From positions 7,266,501 through 7,330,500 of the forward strand of contig NZ_JACHMB010000001.1 in assembly GCF_014204795.1 (NCBI RefSeq): a stretch of DNA of 64,000 nt. The letters run 5' to 3'. Source of the DNA: Nonomuraea jabiensis (GTDB lineage Bacteria > Actinomycetota > Actinomycetes > Streptosporangiales > Streptosporangiaceae). A model generated the notes under the pieces. That model saw only the letters and a list, made by a program, of their open reading frames with translations. It had not been told where the DNA came from and made no database searches. Position 1 is the first letter of the stretch. Each line of letters begins with the position of its first letter. The translations under genes and the position numbers were made by a program. This document shows positions 24,032 through 32,555 of this stretch, one piece after another.

Positions 24032-25182
24032 GGATGCACGGAGGCGACGTCGCGATCGTCGGGGCGGCCGAGACCGAGGAGATCGGCGTGCTGCCCGGCG
24101 TCTCGATGATCGAGTTGCACGCGGGGGCCGCGCGCCGCGCGATCGAGGACGCGGGTCTGACGGCGGCGGACGTGGACGGCGTGGCCACCGCCGGCCCGCT
24201 GGCCATGGAGGTCTCCCACCACCTCGGCATCACGCCGCGCTGGCTGGACGGCACCATGGTCGGCGGCTGCAGCTTCATGCTGCACGTCCGGCACGCCGCC
24301 GCCGCGATCGCGGCCGGGGCCGCCGACGTCGTGCTCATCACGCACGGCGAGTCGGGCCGCTCGCGCGTGGGCGGGCCGCAGTACGGCATGAACCCGGCCT
24401 CTCCGCAGGGCCAGTTCGAGCTGCCGTACGGGGCGGTGCTCCCGTACGCCACGTTCACCCTTCCCGCGCTGCGGTTCCTGCATGATCGCGGCATGGGACG
24501 GGAGGACCTGGCCCAGGTGGTGGTCGCCCAGCGGGAGTGGGCGGCGAAGAACCCGCGCGCCATGCGCCGCGACATCGTCACCGTGGACGAGGTGCTGGCC
24601 GCGCCGCTGATCGCCTACCCGTTCACCAAGGACATGTGCTGCGTGGTCACCGACGGCGGCGGCGCGCTGGTGCTGACCAGCGCCGAACGGGCGGCCGACC
24701 TGCCCTCCGGGGCGCGGGCGGTGTACCTGCTCGGGTCGGGAGAGTCGGCCGAGGGCACGATGGTCTCCCAGATGGAGGACCCGGGCTCCAGCCTGGCCTT
24801 CCGGCGCTCCAGCGCGGAGGCGTTCGCCACCGCGGGGGTGAGCCACTCCGACATCGACCACCTGATGTGCTACGACGCCTTCGCCCACGTGCCGCTGTAC
24901 ATGCTCGAAGACCTCGGCTTCGTCGGCCGCGGCGAGTCGGGCGCCTTCGTCGCCGGCGGCCACACCCGCCCGGGCGGCAGGCTGCCCATGAACACCAACG
25001 GCGGCGGGCTCAGCTACACCCACACCGGCATGTACGGCATGTTCGCCATCCAGGAGTCCGTCCGCCAGCTCAGAGGCGAGGCGGCCGCCCAGGTGCCGGA
25101 CGTCGAGATCGGTTTCGTGCAGGGCGTGGGGATGTTCTTCGCCGCCTCGGGGAGCCTGGTGCTGTCAGCCCGCAGGCCCTGA
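24028..25182 (+). CDS. Thiolase-superfamily lipid-transfer-like protein (probable aldolase or thiolase)
   Basis: A 384-residue SCP2-thiolase/Ltp-like protein. The nucleophile-loop region (TMVGGCSFMLHVRHAAAAIAAG, about residue 75-95) keeps a Cys. The C-terminal loops read MCYDAFAHVPLYMLEDLGF, MNTNGGGLSYTHTGMYGMFAIQESV and VQGVGMFFAASGSLVL; the second Cys of true thiolases (CxG) is replaced by VQGVGM. This matches the Ltp-type enzymes that pair with DUF35 proteins and catalyse retro-aldol cleavage. It therefore more likely releases an aldehyde or ketone plus a short acyl-CoA than performs classical thiolysis. Confidence 0.85.
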   Translation: MRMHGGDVAIVGAAETEEIGVLPGVSMIELHAGAARRAIEDAGLTAADVDGVATAGPLAMEVSHHLGITPRWLDGTMVGGCSFMLHVRHAAAAIAAGAADVVLITHGESGRSRVGGPQYGMNPASPQGQFELPYGAVLPYATFTLPALRFLHDRGMGREDLAQVVVAQREWAAKNPRAMRRDIVTVDEVLAAPLIAYPFTKDMCCVVTDGGGALVLTSAERAADLPSGARAVYLLGSGESAEGTMVSQMEDPGSSLAFRRSSAEAFATAGVSHSDIDHLMCYDAFAHVPLYMLEDLGFVGRGESGAFVAGGHTRPGGRLPMNTNGGGLSYTHTGMYGMFAIQESVRQLRGEAAAQVPDVEIGFVQGVGMFFAASGSLVLSARRP

Positions 25183-25213
25183 CCTTCTTCAAGCGACAGA
25201 AAGGCGTGACTCG

Positions 25214-26119
25214 ATGAGTGGTATCTGTGAGGGCCGGGTGGCGATCGTGACCGGCGCGGGGCGCGGTCTCGGCCGGGCGCACGCGCTGGAACTGGCGCGG
25301 CAGGGCGCCCACGTGGTGGTCAACGACCTCGGCGGCGCCACCGACGGCACCGGCTCCGACGCCGGCGCGGCGCAACTCGTGGTGGAGGAGATCCTGGCGG
25401 CCGGTGGCAAGGCCGTGGCCAACACCGACGACGTCGCCGACTGGGCGGGCGCCAGGCGCCTCGTGGAGCAGGCGGTGAGCGAGTTCGGCGGGCTTGACGT
25501 GCTGGTCAACAACGCCGGCATCCTGCGTGACCAGACCATCGCGTCCATGACGGAGGAGAACTGGGACGCGGTGATCCGCGTGCACCTGCGCGGCACCGCG
25601 GGGCCGACCCGGTTCGCCGCCGAGTACTGGCGGGCGCGGGCCAAGGGGAGCGGGCGGCCGCTGGGCGCCCGGCTCATCAACACCACCTCGGCCTCGGGCA
25701 TCTACGGCAACTTCGGCCAGTCCAACTACGGCGCGGCCAAGGCCGGCATCGCCGCGTTCACCGTCATCACGGCCCTGGAGCTCGGCCGCTACGGGGTCAC
25801 CGTGAACGCCGTGGCGCCGGCCGCCTTCACCCGGCTCACCGAGAACCTGATGCCCGCCGAGCACGCCGCCGCGCTCGCCCCGGAGCACGTCTCGCCGCTG
25901 GTCGTCTGGCTGGCCAGCGCGGAGAGCGACGGCGTCACCGGGCGGGTGTTCGACGTCGGCGGCGGCCGGATCGGCGTCGCGGAGGGCTGGCGGCTCGGCC
26001 CGGAGGTGACCAGGCAGGACCTGTGGGACGCGGCGGAGCTCGGCCGCGTGATCCCCGACCTGGTCGCCAAGGCCGCGCCCAACGTCGACATGCTCGGCAG
26101 GACACCGGCCGGCGACTGA
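25214..26119 (+). CDS. SDR-family dehydrogenase, MFE-2-like
   Basis: A 301-residue short-chain dehydrogenase: TGAGRGLGRAHALELARQG (NAD binding), VNDLGG, NNAG and the Ser-Tyr-Lys triad in TSASGIYGNFGQSNYGAAKAG. NDLGG and GNFGQSNYGAAKAGI are hallmarks of the 3-hydroxyacyl-CoA dehydrogenase domain of MFE-2/17beta-HSD4. It could oxidise the hydroxyacyl-CoA made by the hydratase, or act on the released product. A GAAAGGCG-like ribosome binding site lies before the ATG, 31 bp after the thiolase gene. Confidence 0.9.
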   Translation: MSGICEGRVAIVTGAGRGLGRAHALELARQGAHVVVNDLGGATDGTGSDAGAAQLVVEEILAAGGKAVANTDDVADWAGARRLVEQAVSEFGGLDVLVNNAGILRDQTIASMTEENWDAVIRVHLRGTAGPTRFAAEYWRARAKGSGRPLGARLINTTSASGIYGNFGQSNYGAAKAGIAAFTVITALELGRYGVTVNAVAPAAFTRLTENLMPAEHAAALAPEHVSPLVVWLASAESDGVTGRVFDVGGGRIGVAEGWRLGPEVTRQDLWDAAELGRVIPDLVAKAAPNVDMLGRTPAGD

Positions 26120-26159
26120 CCGAAGCTTGGTCCAGTGCTCGCGAAAGGACCCAGGACAC

Positions 26160-27680
26160 GTGACACCGACCGAAACCGCCGCCACCGGATTCTTCACCGA
26201 GGCTTTCGCCCACCCCGACCGTCCCGCCCTGATCGGCCCAGGAGAGCGCCGGCTCACCTTCGGCGAGCTGCGCACGCGCGTCAACCAGGTGTCCAACGCC
26301 CTGCGCGACCTGGGCCTCGTCCGCGGCGACGCCGTCGCCGCGATGGTCGGGAACGACTCGACGTACTTCGAACTCGTCCTGGCCACCGGGCAGATCGGCC
26401 TCTACCTGGTGCCCATCAACACCCATCTGGCGCCGGCCGAGGCGTCGTTCATCGTCCACGACAGCGCCGCCAAGGTCCTCGTCGCCCACGCCGACCTGGC
26501 CGCCGAGCTCGGCGTGCCCGTCCCGCACTGCCTGGCCGTCGGCGGCCGGGTGCCGGGGTGGTCGGCGTACGAGGACCTCGGCGGGGCCGCGGACGAGCCC
26601 GCGGACCGGACCGCCGGTCTGATCATGGGCTACACCTCGGGCACCACCGGCCGGCCCCGCGGCGTCAAGCGGTCGCTGCCCGACATGACCCCCGAGCACC
26701 TGGCCGCGATGTCGTCAGGATTGAGCCGCATGTGCGGTATGGCCGGCGGCGAAGGAGTCCACCTGGTCACCTCGCCGCTGTACCACGCGGCGCCCGGCTC
26801 GTTCGCGATGTCGGCCCTGCACCAGGGCCACACCGTGGTCGTCCACGAGAGGTTCGACGCCGAGGCGACGCTGCGCGACATCGAGCGGTACCGGGTGACC
26901 TCGAGCCACATGGTGCCCACCCACTTCCACCGCATGCTGCGCCTGCCCGCGGCCGTCCGGGAACGGTACGACCTGTCCAGCCTGCGCTCGCTGGTGCACG
27001 CGGGCGCCCCCTGCCCGGTCGAGGTCAAACGGCGGATGATCGACTGGGTGGGCCCGATCGTGTGGGAGTACCTCGGCGCCACCGAGGGGTTGGTGAGCAT
27101 CGTCGGCTCGCGGGAGTGGCTGGAGCGGCCGGGCACGGTGGGCCGGCCCTTCCCCGGGTTCACGGTCCGGCTGCTCGACGAGAGCGGCGCCGAGGTGCCG
27201 GTCGGGGAGGCGGGCACGATCTACTTCGGCGGCTCCGGCACGTTCGAGTACCACAACGACCCGGACAAGACCCGCGCCGGCCGCACCCGGGGGCTGGTCA
27301 CCGTCGGGGACATCGGCCGCTTCGACGCCGACGGCTACCTGTACCTCCTGGACCGGCGCACCGACCTCATCCTGTCCGGCGGTGTGAACGTCTACCCGGC
27401 GGAGATCGAGCAGCACCTGATCACCCACCCGGCGGTGGCCGACGTGGCCGTGATCGGCGTGCCCGACCCCGAGTGGGGGCAGAGCGTGCTGGCCGTCGTC
27501 CAACCCGCCGAGGGCGCCGCCCCCGGCGAGGAGCTCGCGAACGAGCTCGCCGCGCACTGCAAGGACGGGCTGGCCTCCTACAAACGTCCACGCCGCTTCG
27601 TCTTCCGCTCCGACTTCCCGCGTTCGGCGGCCGGCAAGCTGCTACGCCGTCAACTGCGCGAGGAGTACGGCGGCGAGTAG
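26160..27680 (+). CDS. Acyl-CoA synthetase (AMP-forming)
   Basis: A 506-residue ANL-superfamily ligase. The phosphate-binding loop is GYTSGTTGRPRGVKRS (about 158-173), followed by YLGATEG (A5), VTVGDIGRFDADGYLYLLDRRTDLILSGG (hinge) and GVNVYPAEIEQHL, with the catalytic Lys in GKLLRRQLR near the C-terminus. It activates the imported acid to its CoA thioester, the entry step of the cluster. GTG 26160 follows AAAGGA with acceptable spacing; an upstream TTG is possible. Substrate class cannot be read from the pocket by eye. It is the last gene of the TetR-controlled cluster. Confidence 0.9.
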   Translation: MTPTETAATGFFTEAFAHPDRPALIGPGERRLTFGELRTRVNQVSNALRDLGLVRGDAVAAMVGNDSTYFELVLATGQIGLYLVPINTHLAPAEASFIVHDSAAKVLVAHADLAAELGVPVPHCLAVGGRVPGWSAYEDLGGAADEPADRTAGLIMGYTSGTTGRPRGVKRSLPDMTPEHLAAMSSGLSRMCGMAGGEGVHLVTSPLYHAAPGSFAMSALHQGHTVVVHERFDAEATLRDIERYRVTSSHMVPTHFHRMLRLPAAVRERYDLSSLRSLVHAGAPCPVEVKRRMIDWVGPIVWEYLGATEGLVSIVGSREWLERPGTVGRPFPGFTVRLLDESGAEVPVGEAGTIYFGGSGTFEYHNDPDKTRAGRTRGLVTVGDIGRFDADGYLYLLDRRTDLILSGGVNVYPAEIEQHLITHPAVADVAVIGVPDPEWGQSVLAVVQPAEGAAPGEELANELAAHCKDGLASYKRPRRFVFRSDFPRSAAGKLLRRQLREEYGGE

Positions 27681-27687
27681 CCGCCGT
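27667..27687. terminator. Hairpin at the convergence of the ligase and dehydratase genes
   Basis: ACGGCGGC-gagta-GCCGCCGT, an 8-bp stem that includes the ligase stop codon and ends 6 bp before the opposing stop. Confidence 0.45.
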
Positions 27688-27692
27688 CGGGG

Positions 27693-28964
27693 TTACCAGC
27701 GGGCGGTGTTGGGGGTGAAGCCGGGCTCGACCGTACGCATGTACGCCGTGTCCTCGCGCCCGCGCTGCCCGCACCGCACGTACTGCTCGTGCAGGGCGCC
27801 CAGGGCGTCCTCGTCCAGCTCCACGCCGAGCCCCGGCCCGGTCGGTACGGCCACGCTGCCGTCGCGGAACTCCAGCGCCCCCGGCCTGATGACCTCCTCG
27901 CTCTTCCACGGGTAGTGGGTGTCGCAGGCGTAGGTGAGGTTCGGGGTCGCGGCGGCCAGGTGCGTCATCGCGGCGAGGCTCACGCCGAGGTGGGAGTTGG
28001 AGTGCATCGACAGCCCCATCCCGAACGTCTCGCAGATGCCGCCCAGCAGGGCCGAGCGGCGCAGGCCGCCCCACAGGTGGTGGTCGGAGAGGACGACCTG
28101 CACGGCGTCGGCGGCGACGGCCGGCTTGAGGTGCTCGAAGGCGATGACGCACATGTTCGTGGCCAGGGGCAGGTCGGTGTGCTTGGCGACCTGCGCCATG
28201 CCGTCGATGCCGGGCGTCGGGTCCTCGAGGTACTCCAGGACCCCGGCCAGCCGGTGCGCGACCTTGATCGAGGTGTCCACGGTCCAGGCGCCGTTGGGGT
28301 CGATGCGCAGGGCGTGCGAGGGGAAGGCGGCGGCCAGCGCCTCGACGGTCTCGACCTCGTGGCCGGGCTCGAAGACGCCGCCCTTGAGCTTGATGGCGGT
28401 GAAGCCGTACTCGTCGACCATCCGCCGGGCCTGGGCGACCATCTGCTCGGGCGTGACGCCCTCGCCCCACGAGTCCTCGTCCTGGCCCGGGTGGCCCGCC
28501 CACTTGTAGAACAGGTACGCGGAGAACGGCACCCGGTCGCGTACGGCGCCGCCGAGCAGGTCGCTGACCGGCCGGCCGAGCGTCCTGCCCTGCAGGTCGA
28601 GCAGCGCCACCTCGAAGGGCGCGGCCACGGTGTCCACGGCGCTGGAGACCTCCAGCATGCCGCCGAAGCTCGCGCCCGCGCCCCCGGTGGAGCGGCCGAG
28701 CGTCTCCACGACGACGCGGCGCAGCCCGTGCGCGTCGAAGACGTCCAGGCCGGGCAGCGCGGCGGCCACGGCGTCGAGCCGGTCGAGATGGGCCTGGTCG
28801 GCGTACGTCTCGCCCAGCCCCACCAGCCCCGAGTCGGTGTGCACCTGGACGATCGCGCGCAGCACGAACGGCTGGTGGACGCCGACGACGTTGAGGAGGG
28901 GCGGGTCGCGGAAGGCGACCGGCGTGACCGAGACGCGGCTGATCCGCCCGCCGTCAACGGTCAT
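27693..28964 (-). CDS. Glucarate dehydratase-like enolase-superfamily enzyme
   Basis: A 423-residue enzyme. Barrel motifs: FTAIKLKGGVFEP (Lys-x-Lys), RIDPNGAW (Asp/Asn), YLEDPTPG, LATNMCV, LSDHHLWGG and SMHSNSHLGVSLA (His base). These place it in the GlucD branch, but the E. coli-type HSNNHFD reads HSNSHLG, and GICETFGMGLSM differs, so the substrate may be another aldarate. It is the last gene of a Tct importer operon and overlaps the UspA gene by 4 bp. Its partner GudD at 34525 lies on the other side of the LysR gene. Confidence 0.85.
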   Translation of the reverse strand: MTVDGGRISRVSVTPVAFRDPPLLNVVGVHQPFVLRAIVQVHTDSGLVGLGETYADQAHLDRLDAVAAALPGLDVFDAHGLRRVVVETLGRSTGGAGASFGGMLEVSSAVDTVAAPFEVALLDLQGRTLGRPVSDLLGGAVRDRVPFSAYLFYKWAGHPGQDEDSWGEGVTPEQMVAQARRMVDEYGFTAIKLKGGVFEPGHEVETVEALAAAFPSHALRIDPNGAWTVDTSIKVAHRLAGVLEYLEDPTPGIDGMAQVAKHTDLPLATNMCVIAFEHLKPAVAADAVQVVLSDHHLWGGLRRSALLGGICETFGMGLSMHSNSHLGVSLAAMTHLAAATPNLTYACDTHYPWKSEEVIRPGALEFRDGSVAVPTGPGLGVELDEDALGALHEQYVRCGQRGREDTAYMRTVEPGFTPNTARW

Positions 28965-29356
28965 CGGGGCGCCTTCACGGTCAGCACCGGGACGCTGGCC
29001 TCCATGAGGATGCGCTGCGCCTCGCTGCCCAGGATGAACTTGCCCACCAGCGACCGGTGCCGCAGCCCGATGACGATGAGGGTGCCGCCCGTCTCCTTGA
29101 CGAGCGCCTCGAACGTCTCCGGCAGGTCGTCGTCGTGGAGCGGCTGGCGTACCTCCGCGTCCACGCCGGCGGCCCGCGCCCGGGCGAGCAGCGCGGCCGA
29201 GGCGTCGTCGTCGATCTTGTGCTCGTCGACGGGGGCGCCGCGGCGCGGGGAGTTCACGATGACGACGCGCTCGGAGCGCAGCGCGCCCTCGCGCAGGCCC
29301 GCGTCGACCGCGGCCTCGCCCTCGGGGGTGGGCAGGTAACCGACGAGGATCGTCAT
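28961..29356 (-). CDS. Universal stress protein (UspA family)
   Basis: A 131-residue single-domain Usp. It starts MTILVGYLPTPEGEAAV and ends with the ATP-binding signature GLRHRSLVGKFILGSEAQRILMEASVPVLTV (Gly-x2-Gly-x9-Gly-Ser/Thr pattern). It probably binds ATP. It overlaps the upstream TctA gene and the downstream dehydratase gene by 4 bp each, so it is made in a fixed ratio with the transporter. Usp proteins are known next to TRAP and Tct importers, but their role there is not established. Confidence 0.88.
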   Translation of the reverse strand: MTILVGYLPTPEGEAAVDAGLREGALRSERVVIVNSPRRGAPVDEHKIDDDASAALLARARAAGVDAEVRQPLHDDDLPETFEALVKETGGTLIVIGLRHRSLVGKFILGSEAQRILMEASVPVLTVKAPR

Positions 29357-30873
29357 GGCGTCTTCTCCTCAACTGGAACGCGGTCCGCGGCGGCGGTCTT
29401 GCGGCGTACGGCTTTGCGGATGAGCGGCAGGACGGCGACGAGCACCACCAGGGCGAGCACCGTGCCGGAGATCGGGCGGGTGAGGAAGCCGGTCGGGTCG
29501 CCGCCGAAGATGAGCAGCGCCTGGCGCGAGGAGTTCTCGATCATCGAGCCGAGCACGAACGCGAGCACCAGCGGCCCGGGCTCGAAGCCGAACTTCTTCA
29601 TCAGGTAGCCCAGCAGGCCGAAGGCGATGACCAGGAAGATGTCGTACACGTTGTTGTTCACGGTGTACGCGCCGAGCAGCGTGATGAGCACCGTGATCGG
29701 GGCCAGGATGGCCGGGCGCACCCGCAGGATCTTCACGAAGACGCCGACCATCGGGATGCTCATGATGAGCAGCAGGATGTTGCCGATGTACATCGAGTTG
29801 ATGACGCCCCAGAAGACGTCGGGATGCTCGGTGACGAGCTGCGGCCCCGGCTGGATGCCCTGGATGAGCAGCGCCCCGAACATCAGCGCCATCGTCGCGT
29901 TCGCCGGGATGCCGAGCGTCAGCAGCGGGATGAACGACGACGTGGCGGCGGCGTTGTTGGCGGTCTCGGGGGCGGCCACGCCCTCGACGGCGCCCTTGCC
30001 GAAGCGCTCGGGCTGCTTGGCGCGGCGCTTCTCGAAGGCGTACGCCGCCAGCGACGACAGCACCGCGCCGCCGCCGGGCAGGACGCCCAGCACGAACCCG
30101 ATGAGCGAGCCGCGCCCGATCGCGCCCTTGGACTGGTTGAGGTCCTGGCGCGACGGCCACACGTTGCCGACCTTGGCCGGCGCGTGCACCTGGTTGTGCC
30201 GCTCCTCGAGGTTGTAGAGGATCTCGCTGAGGCCGAACAGGCCCATGGCGATCGGGATGAAGTCGATGCCCTCGGCGAGGTTCAGGCTGTCGAAGGTGAA
30301 GCGCTCGGCGCCGGTGAAGGTGTCGCGGCCGACGGTCGCGATGAGCAGGCCGACGCAGGCCGCGATGATCGCCTTGAGCTTGTTGCCGTTGCCGACCGAG
30401 GAGATCAGCAGCACGCCGAGCACGCCCAGCGCCGCGTACTCGGGCGGCCCGAAGTCGAGCGCGAACCCGGCGACGACCGGGGCCAGGATCGTCAGGCCGA
30501 CGATCGAGACGGTGCCGCCGATGAAGGAGCCGATGGCCGCGATGCCCAGCGCGGTGCCCGCCTTGCCCTGTCTAGCCAGGGCGAACCCGTCGAAGACGGT
30601 GACGACGGAGGACGCCTCGCCGGGGAGGCGGAGCAGGACCGAGGTGATGGTCCCGCCGTACTGGGCGCCGTAGAAGATGCCGGCCAGCATGATGATCGCG
30701 GAGACCGGCCCGATGCCGTACGTGATCGGCAGCAGGATGGCGATCGTCGCGCCGGGCCCGAGGCCGGGCAGCACGCCGATGAGCATGCCGATGATCACGC
30801 CGATGAGGCAGTAGAGCAGGTTGGCCGGCTCCATGACGACGCCGAAGCCGTTGAGAATGGGGGAGATGTCCAT
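29353..30873 (-). CDS. tctA: Tripartite tricarboxylate transporter permease TctA
   Basis: A 506-residue large permease with about 11-12 helices. Diagnostic TctA stretches are LPGLGPGATIAILLPITYGIGPVSAIIMLAGIFYGAQYGG, GEASSVVTVFDGFALARQGKAG and LPGGGAVLSSLAAYAFEKR. It works with the small subunit TctB and the binding protein TctC encoded just upstream to import a carboxylate with a cation gradient. The neighbouring glucarate enzymes suggest glucarate or a related aldarate as substrate. The gene order tctC-tctB-tctA-usp-dehydratase is compact. Confidence 0.95.
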   Translation of the reverse strand: MDISPILNGFGVVMEPANLLYCLIGVIIGMLIGVLPGLGPGATIAILLPITYGIGPVSAIIMLAGIFYGAQYGGTITSVLLRLPGEASSVVTVFDGFALARQGKAGTALGIAAIGSFIGGTVSIVGLTILAPVVAGFALDFGPPEYAALGVLGVLLISSVGNGNKLKAIIAACVGLLIATVGRDTFTGAERFTFDSLNLAEGIDFIPIAMGLFGLSEILYNLEERHNQVHAPAKVGNVWPSRQDLNQSKGAIGRGSLIGFVLGVLPGGGAVLSSLAAYAFEKRRAKQPERFGKGAVEGVAAPETANNAAATSSFIPLLTLGIPANATMALMFGALLIQGIQPGPQLVTEHPDVFWGVINSMYIGNILLLIMSIPMVGVFVKILRVRPAILAPITVLITLLGAYTVNNNVYDIFLVIAFGLLGYLMKKFGFEPGPLVLAFVLGSMIENSSRQALLIFGGDPTGFLTRPISGTVLALVVLVAVLPLIRKAVRRKTAAADRVPVEEKTP

Positions 30874-30882
30874 GGGGTCTTC

Positions 30883-31395
30883 TCAGATGAGGCGCGGGAG
30901 CGGGACCTGGAGCAGCACGACGAAGAGCAGGTAGAACGCCGCCACCGTCAGCACGCTGACCACGATGGAGGTGCGCCACGACTCTCTGCCCAGCCAGCGC
31001 AGCCAGACGAACACCAGCAGCAGGGACGGGATCTCGAAGCCGATCAGCGGCAGCAGCCAGGCCAGCAGGATGAGCGTCACCAGGCCGGCCGCGGTGAGCA
31101 GGCTCGCCTTGGAGAACCGCTCGGTGTCCTCGAGCTTGCGGCCGGTGACGACGAGCACCGCCGACAGCACGACGATGACGACGCTGATGGCGAACGGCCA
31201 CAGGCCGGGGCCCGGCTGGGTCATGCGGCCGAGCCCGAGCGCGACGGAGCCGATCGCCCCGGCGACGCCGACCGCCAGCGCCACCAGGGCCGCCGAGATC
31301 TGCGAGAGAGGGCCGGCATGCGGTGGCCGGGTGTCGTCGGCGACCTCAGGGCCGGACTCGAGAGGGCCAGCCTCAAGAGGGTCAGACATGGACAT
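30883..31395 (-). CDS. tctB: Tripartite tricarboxylate transporter small permease TctB
   Basis: A 170-residue protein with four hydrophobic segments: about 33-55 (ISAALVALAVGVAGAIGSVAL), 68-88 (WPFAISVVIVVLSAVLVV), 100-135 (LLTAAGLVTLILLAWLLPLIGFEIPSLLLVFVWL) and 148-168. The GRMTQPGPGLWPFAI loop is typical of TctB. The N-terminal 28 residues are acidic and Gly/Pro-rich. The start may be 31395 or the in-frame ATG 6 bp later. It lies 9 bp before tctA. Confidence 0.9.
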   Translation of the reverse strand: MSMSDPLEAGPLESGPEVADDTRPPHAGPLSQISAALVALAVGVAGAIGSVALGLGRMTQPGPGLWPFAISVVIVVLSAVLVVTGRKLEDTERFSKASLLTAAGLVTLILLAWLLPLIGFEIPSLLLVFVWLRWLGRESWRTSIVVSVLTVAAFYLLFVVLLQVPLPRLI

Positions 31396-31412
31396 GCTCG
31401 CTCCTTGGGGGA

Positions 31413-32420
31413 CTATCCGGCCAGGCTGATGCCGTACTTGCTCAGCTGCTCCTTGTACGTGGCGGTGTCCTTCTGCAGGGAAGAGAGCACCTCCTGCGGG
31501 GAGACCTCCATCGGGGTGAGCGAGTTGTCCTCGTTGAACTTCTTGTACTCAGGCGTGGCGAACGTCTTCTTCGCCGCCTCCAGCAGGCGGGCCTTGACGT
31601 CCTCGGGCGTGCCCTTGGGCGCGGTCAGGAAGCGGTACTGCGTCACCAGGACGTCGAAGCCCTGCTCCTTGGCCGTCTTCACGTCCGGCAGGTAGGGGAT
31701 GCGCTGGTCGGAGAAGACCGCGAGCGGGACGAGCTTGCCGGCCTTGATGTTCTCGATGGCCTCGCCGATCTGCATGGTGGAGACGTCCACCTGGTTGCCC
31801 AGCAGGGCGGTCAGTGCGGGGGCGCCGCCGTCGAAGGGCACGGCCGTGGCCTCGATGCCGGCGGTCTTGAAGGTCAGCGCGGAGGCGAGCTGCGCGCCCG
31901 TGCCGACGCCGGTCGTGCCGTAGCGGATGGTCTTGCCGGCCTTCTTCATGTCCTCGATGGACTTGTAGCCGGACTGGGAGTTGGTCGCCATGACGTAGTC
32001 GTCACGCGAGACGCCGGTGATGACGTCGAACGCGTCGATCTTCGTGGCCTCGGCGGGGGAGACCGTGAGCGGCGTGATGGTGAACAGGGAGGCGTTCTGG
32101 ACGGCGAGCTTGTAGCCGTCGGCCTTGGCGGACTGCAGCTCCTTGGCGTTGAGCGCGCCGTTCGCGCCGGGCTTGTTGAGCACCGGGGTGGAGACGCCGA
32201 GCTCCTTGCCCATGCCCTGGGCCAGCGCCCGGGTGATGAGGTCGGTCGAGCCGCCCGCCGACGCGCCGACGGTGAACTCGATGTTGCCCGTCGGATATTT
32301 ACCGTCACCGCCGCCGGAGGACGTGGTCTTGACACCGCCGCACGCCGTCAGCGCGAGCGCGGCGGCGCCGCCGATGACACCCGCGAGAATGCGGCGGCGG
32401 GTCGTCCGGGATGTCGGCAT
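31413..32420 (-). CDS. tctC: Tct-type substrate-binding lipoprotein TctC
   Basis: A 335-residue Bug-family receptor. It has a twin-arginine-like N-terminus (TTRRRILAGVIGGAAALALTAC) with the lipobox LTAC at Cys27, then the mature protein with NIEFTVGASAGGSTDLITRALA, VLNKPGANG, YGTTGVGTGAQLASA, VPFDGGAPALTALLGNQVDV and FLTAPKGTPEDV. The receptor is anchored outside the membrane and delivers a carboxylate to TctAB. AAGGAGAAG lies before the ATG. It is divergent from lysR across 135 bp with two palindromes. Confidence 0.93.
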   Translation of the reverse strand: MPTSRTTRRRILAGVIGGAAALALTACGGVKTTSSGGGDGKYPTGNIEFTVGASAGGSTDLITRALAQGMGKELGVSTPVLNKPGANGALNAKELQSAKADGYKLAVQNASLFTITPLTVSPAEATKIDAFDVITGVSRDDYVMATNSQSGYKSIEDMKKAGKTIRYGTTGVGTGAQLASALTFKTAGIEATAVPFDGGAPALTALLGNQVDVSTMQIGEAIENIKAGKLVPLAVFSDQRIPYLPDVKTAKEQGFDVLVTQYRFLTAPKGTPEDVKARLLEAAKKTFATPEYKKFNEDNSLTPMEVSPQEVLSSLQKDTATYKEQLSKYGISLAG

Positions 32421-32478
32421 GGACTTCTCCTTGTGTGTGAGCGGCGTCTATGGAGGTTACGGGGTTGTTTCCGCTCTG

Positions 32479-32494
32479 TAGTCTCCGGAGACTA
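32479..32494. promoter_or_regulatory. Perfect 16-bp palindrome in the tctC/lysR intergenic region
   Basis: TAGTCTCC-GGAGACTA, flanked symmetrically by G. It lies 59 bp upstream of the tctC ATG. The sequence differs from the LysR-like GTATC motif, so a second regulator may act here. Confidence 0.5.
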
Positions 32495-32529
32495 GGGACC
32501 TGCCTCGATGCCTGTCCAGGCTCAATTCG

Positions 32530-32543
32530 GTATCAGGTGATAC
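32530..32543. promoter_or_regulatory. LysR-type operator at the lysR start
   Basis: GTATCA-GG-TGATAC, 13 bp before the lysR ATG. A matching GTATC-N4-GATAC lies at 33486 upstream of kdgD. The position suggests autoregulation. Confidence 0.55.
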
Positions 32544-32555
32544 TCTGCGAGCATC

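Noticed and set aside
21391..27680. Ordinary fatty-acid beta-oxidation operon
   Set aside because: No acyl-CoA dehydrogenase or crotonase is present, and the thiolase-like protein lacks the second catalytic Cys motif and is paired with a DUF35 protein.
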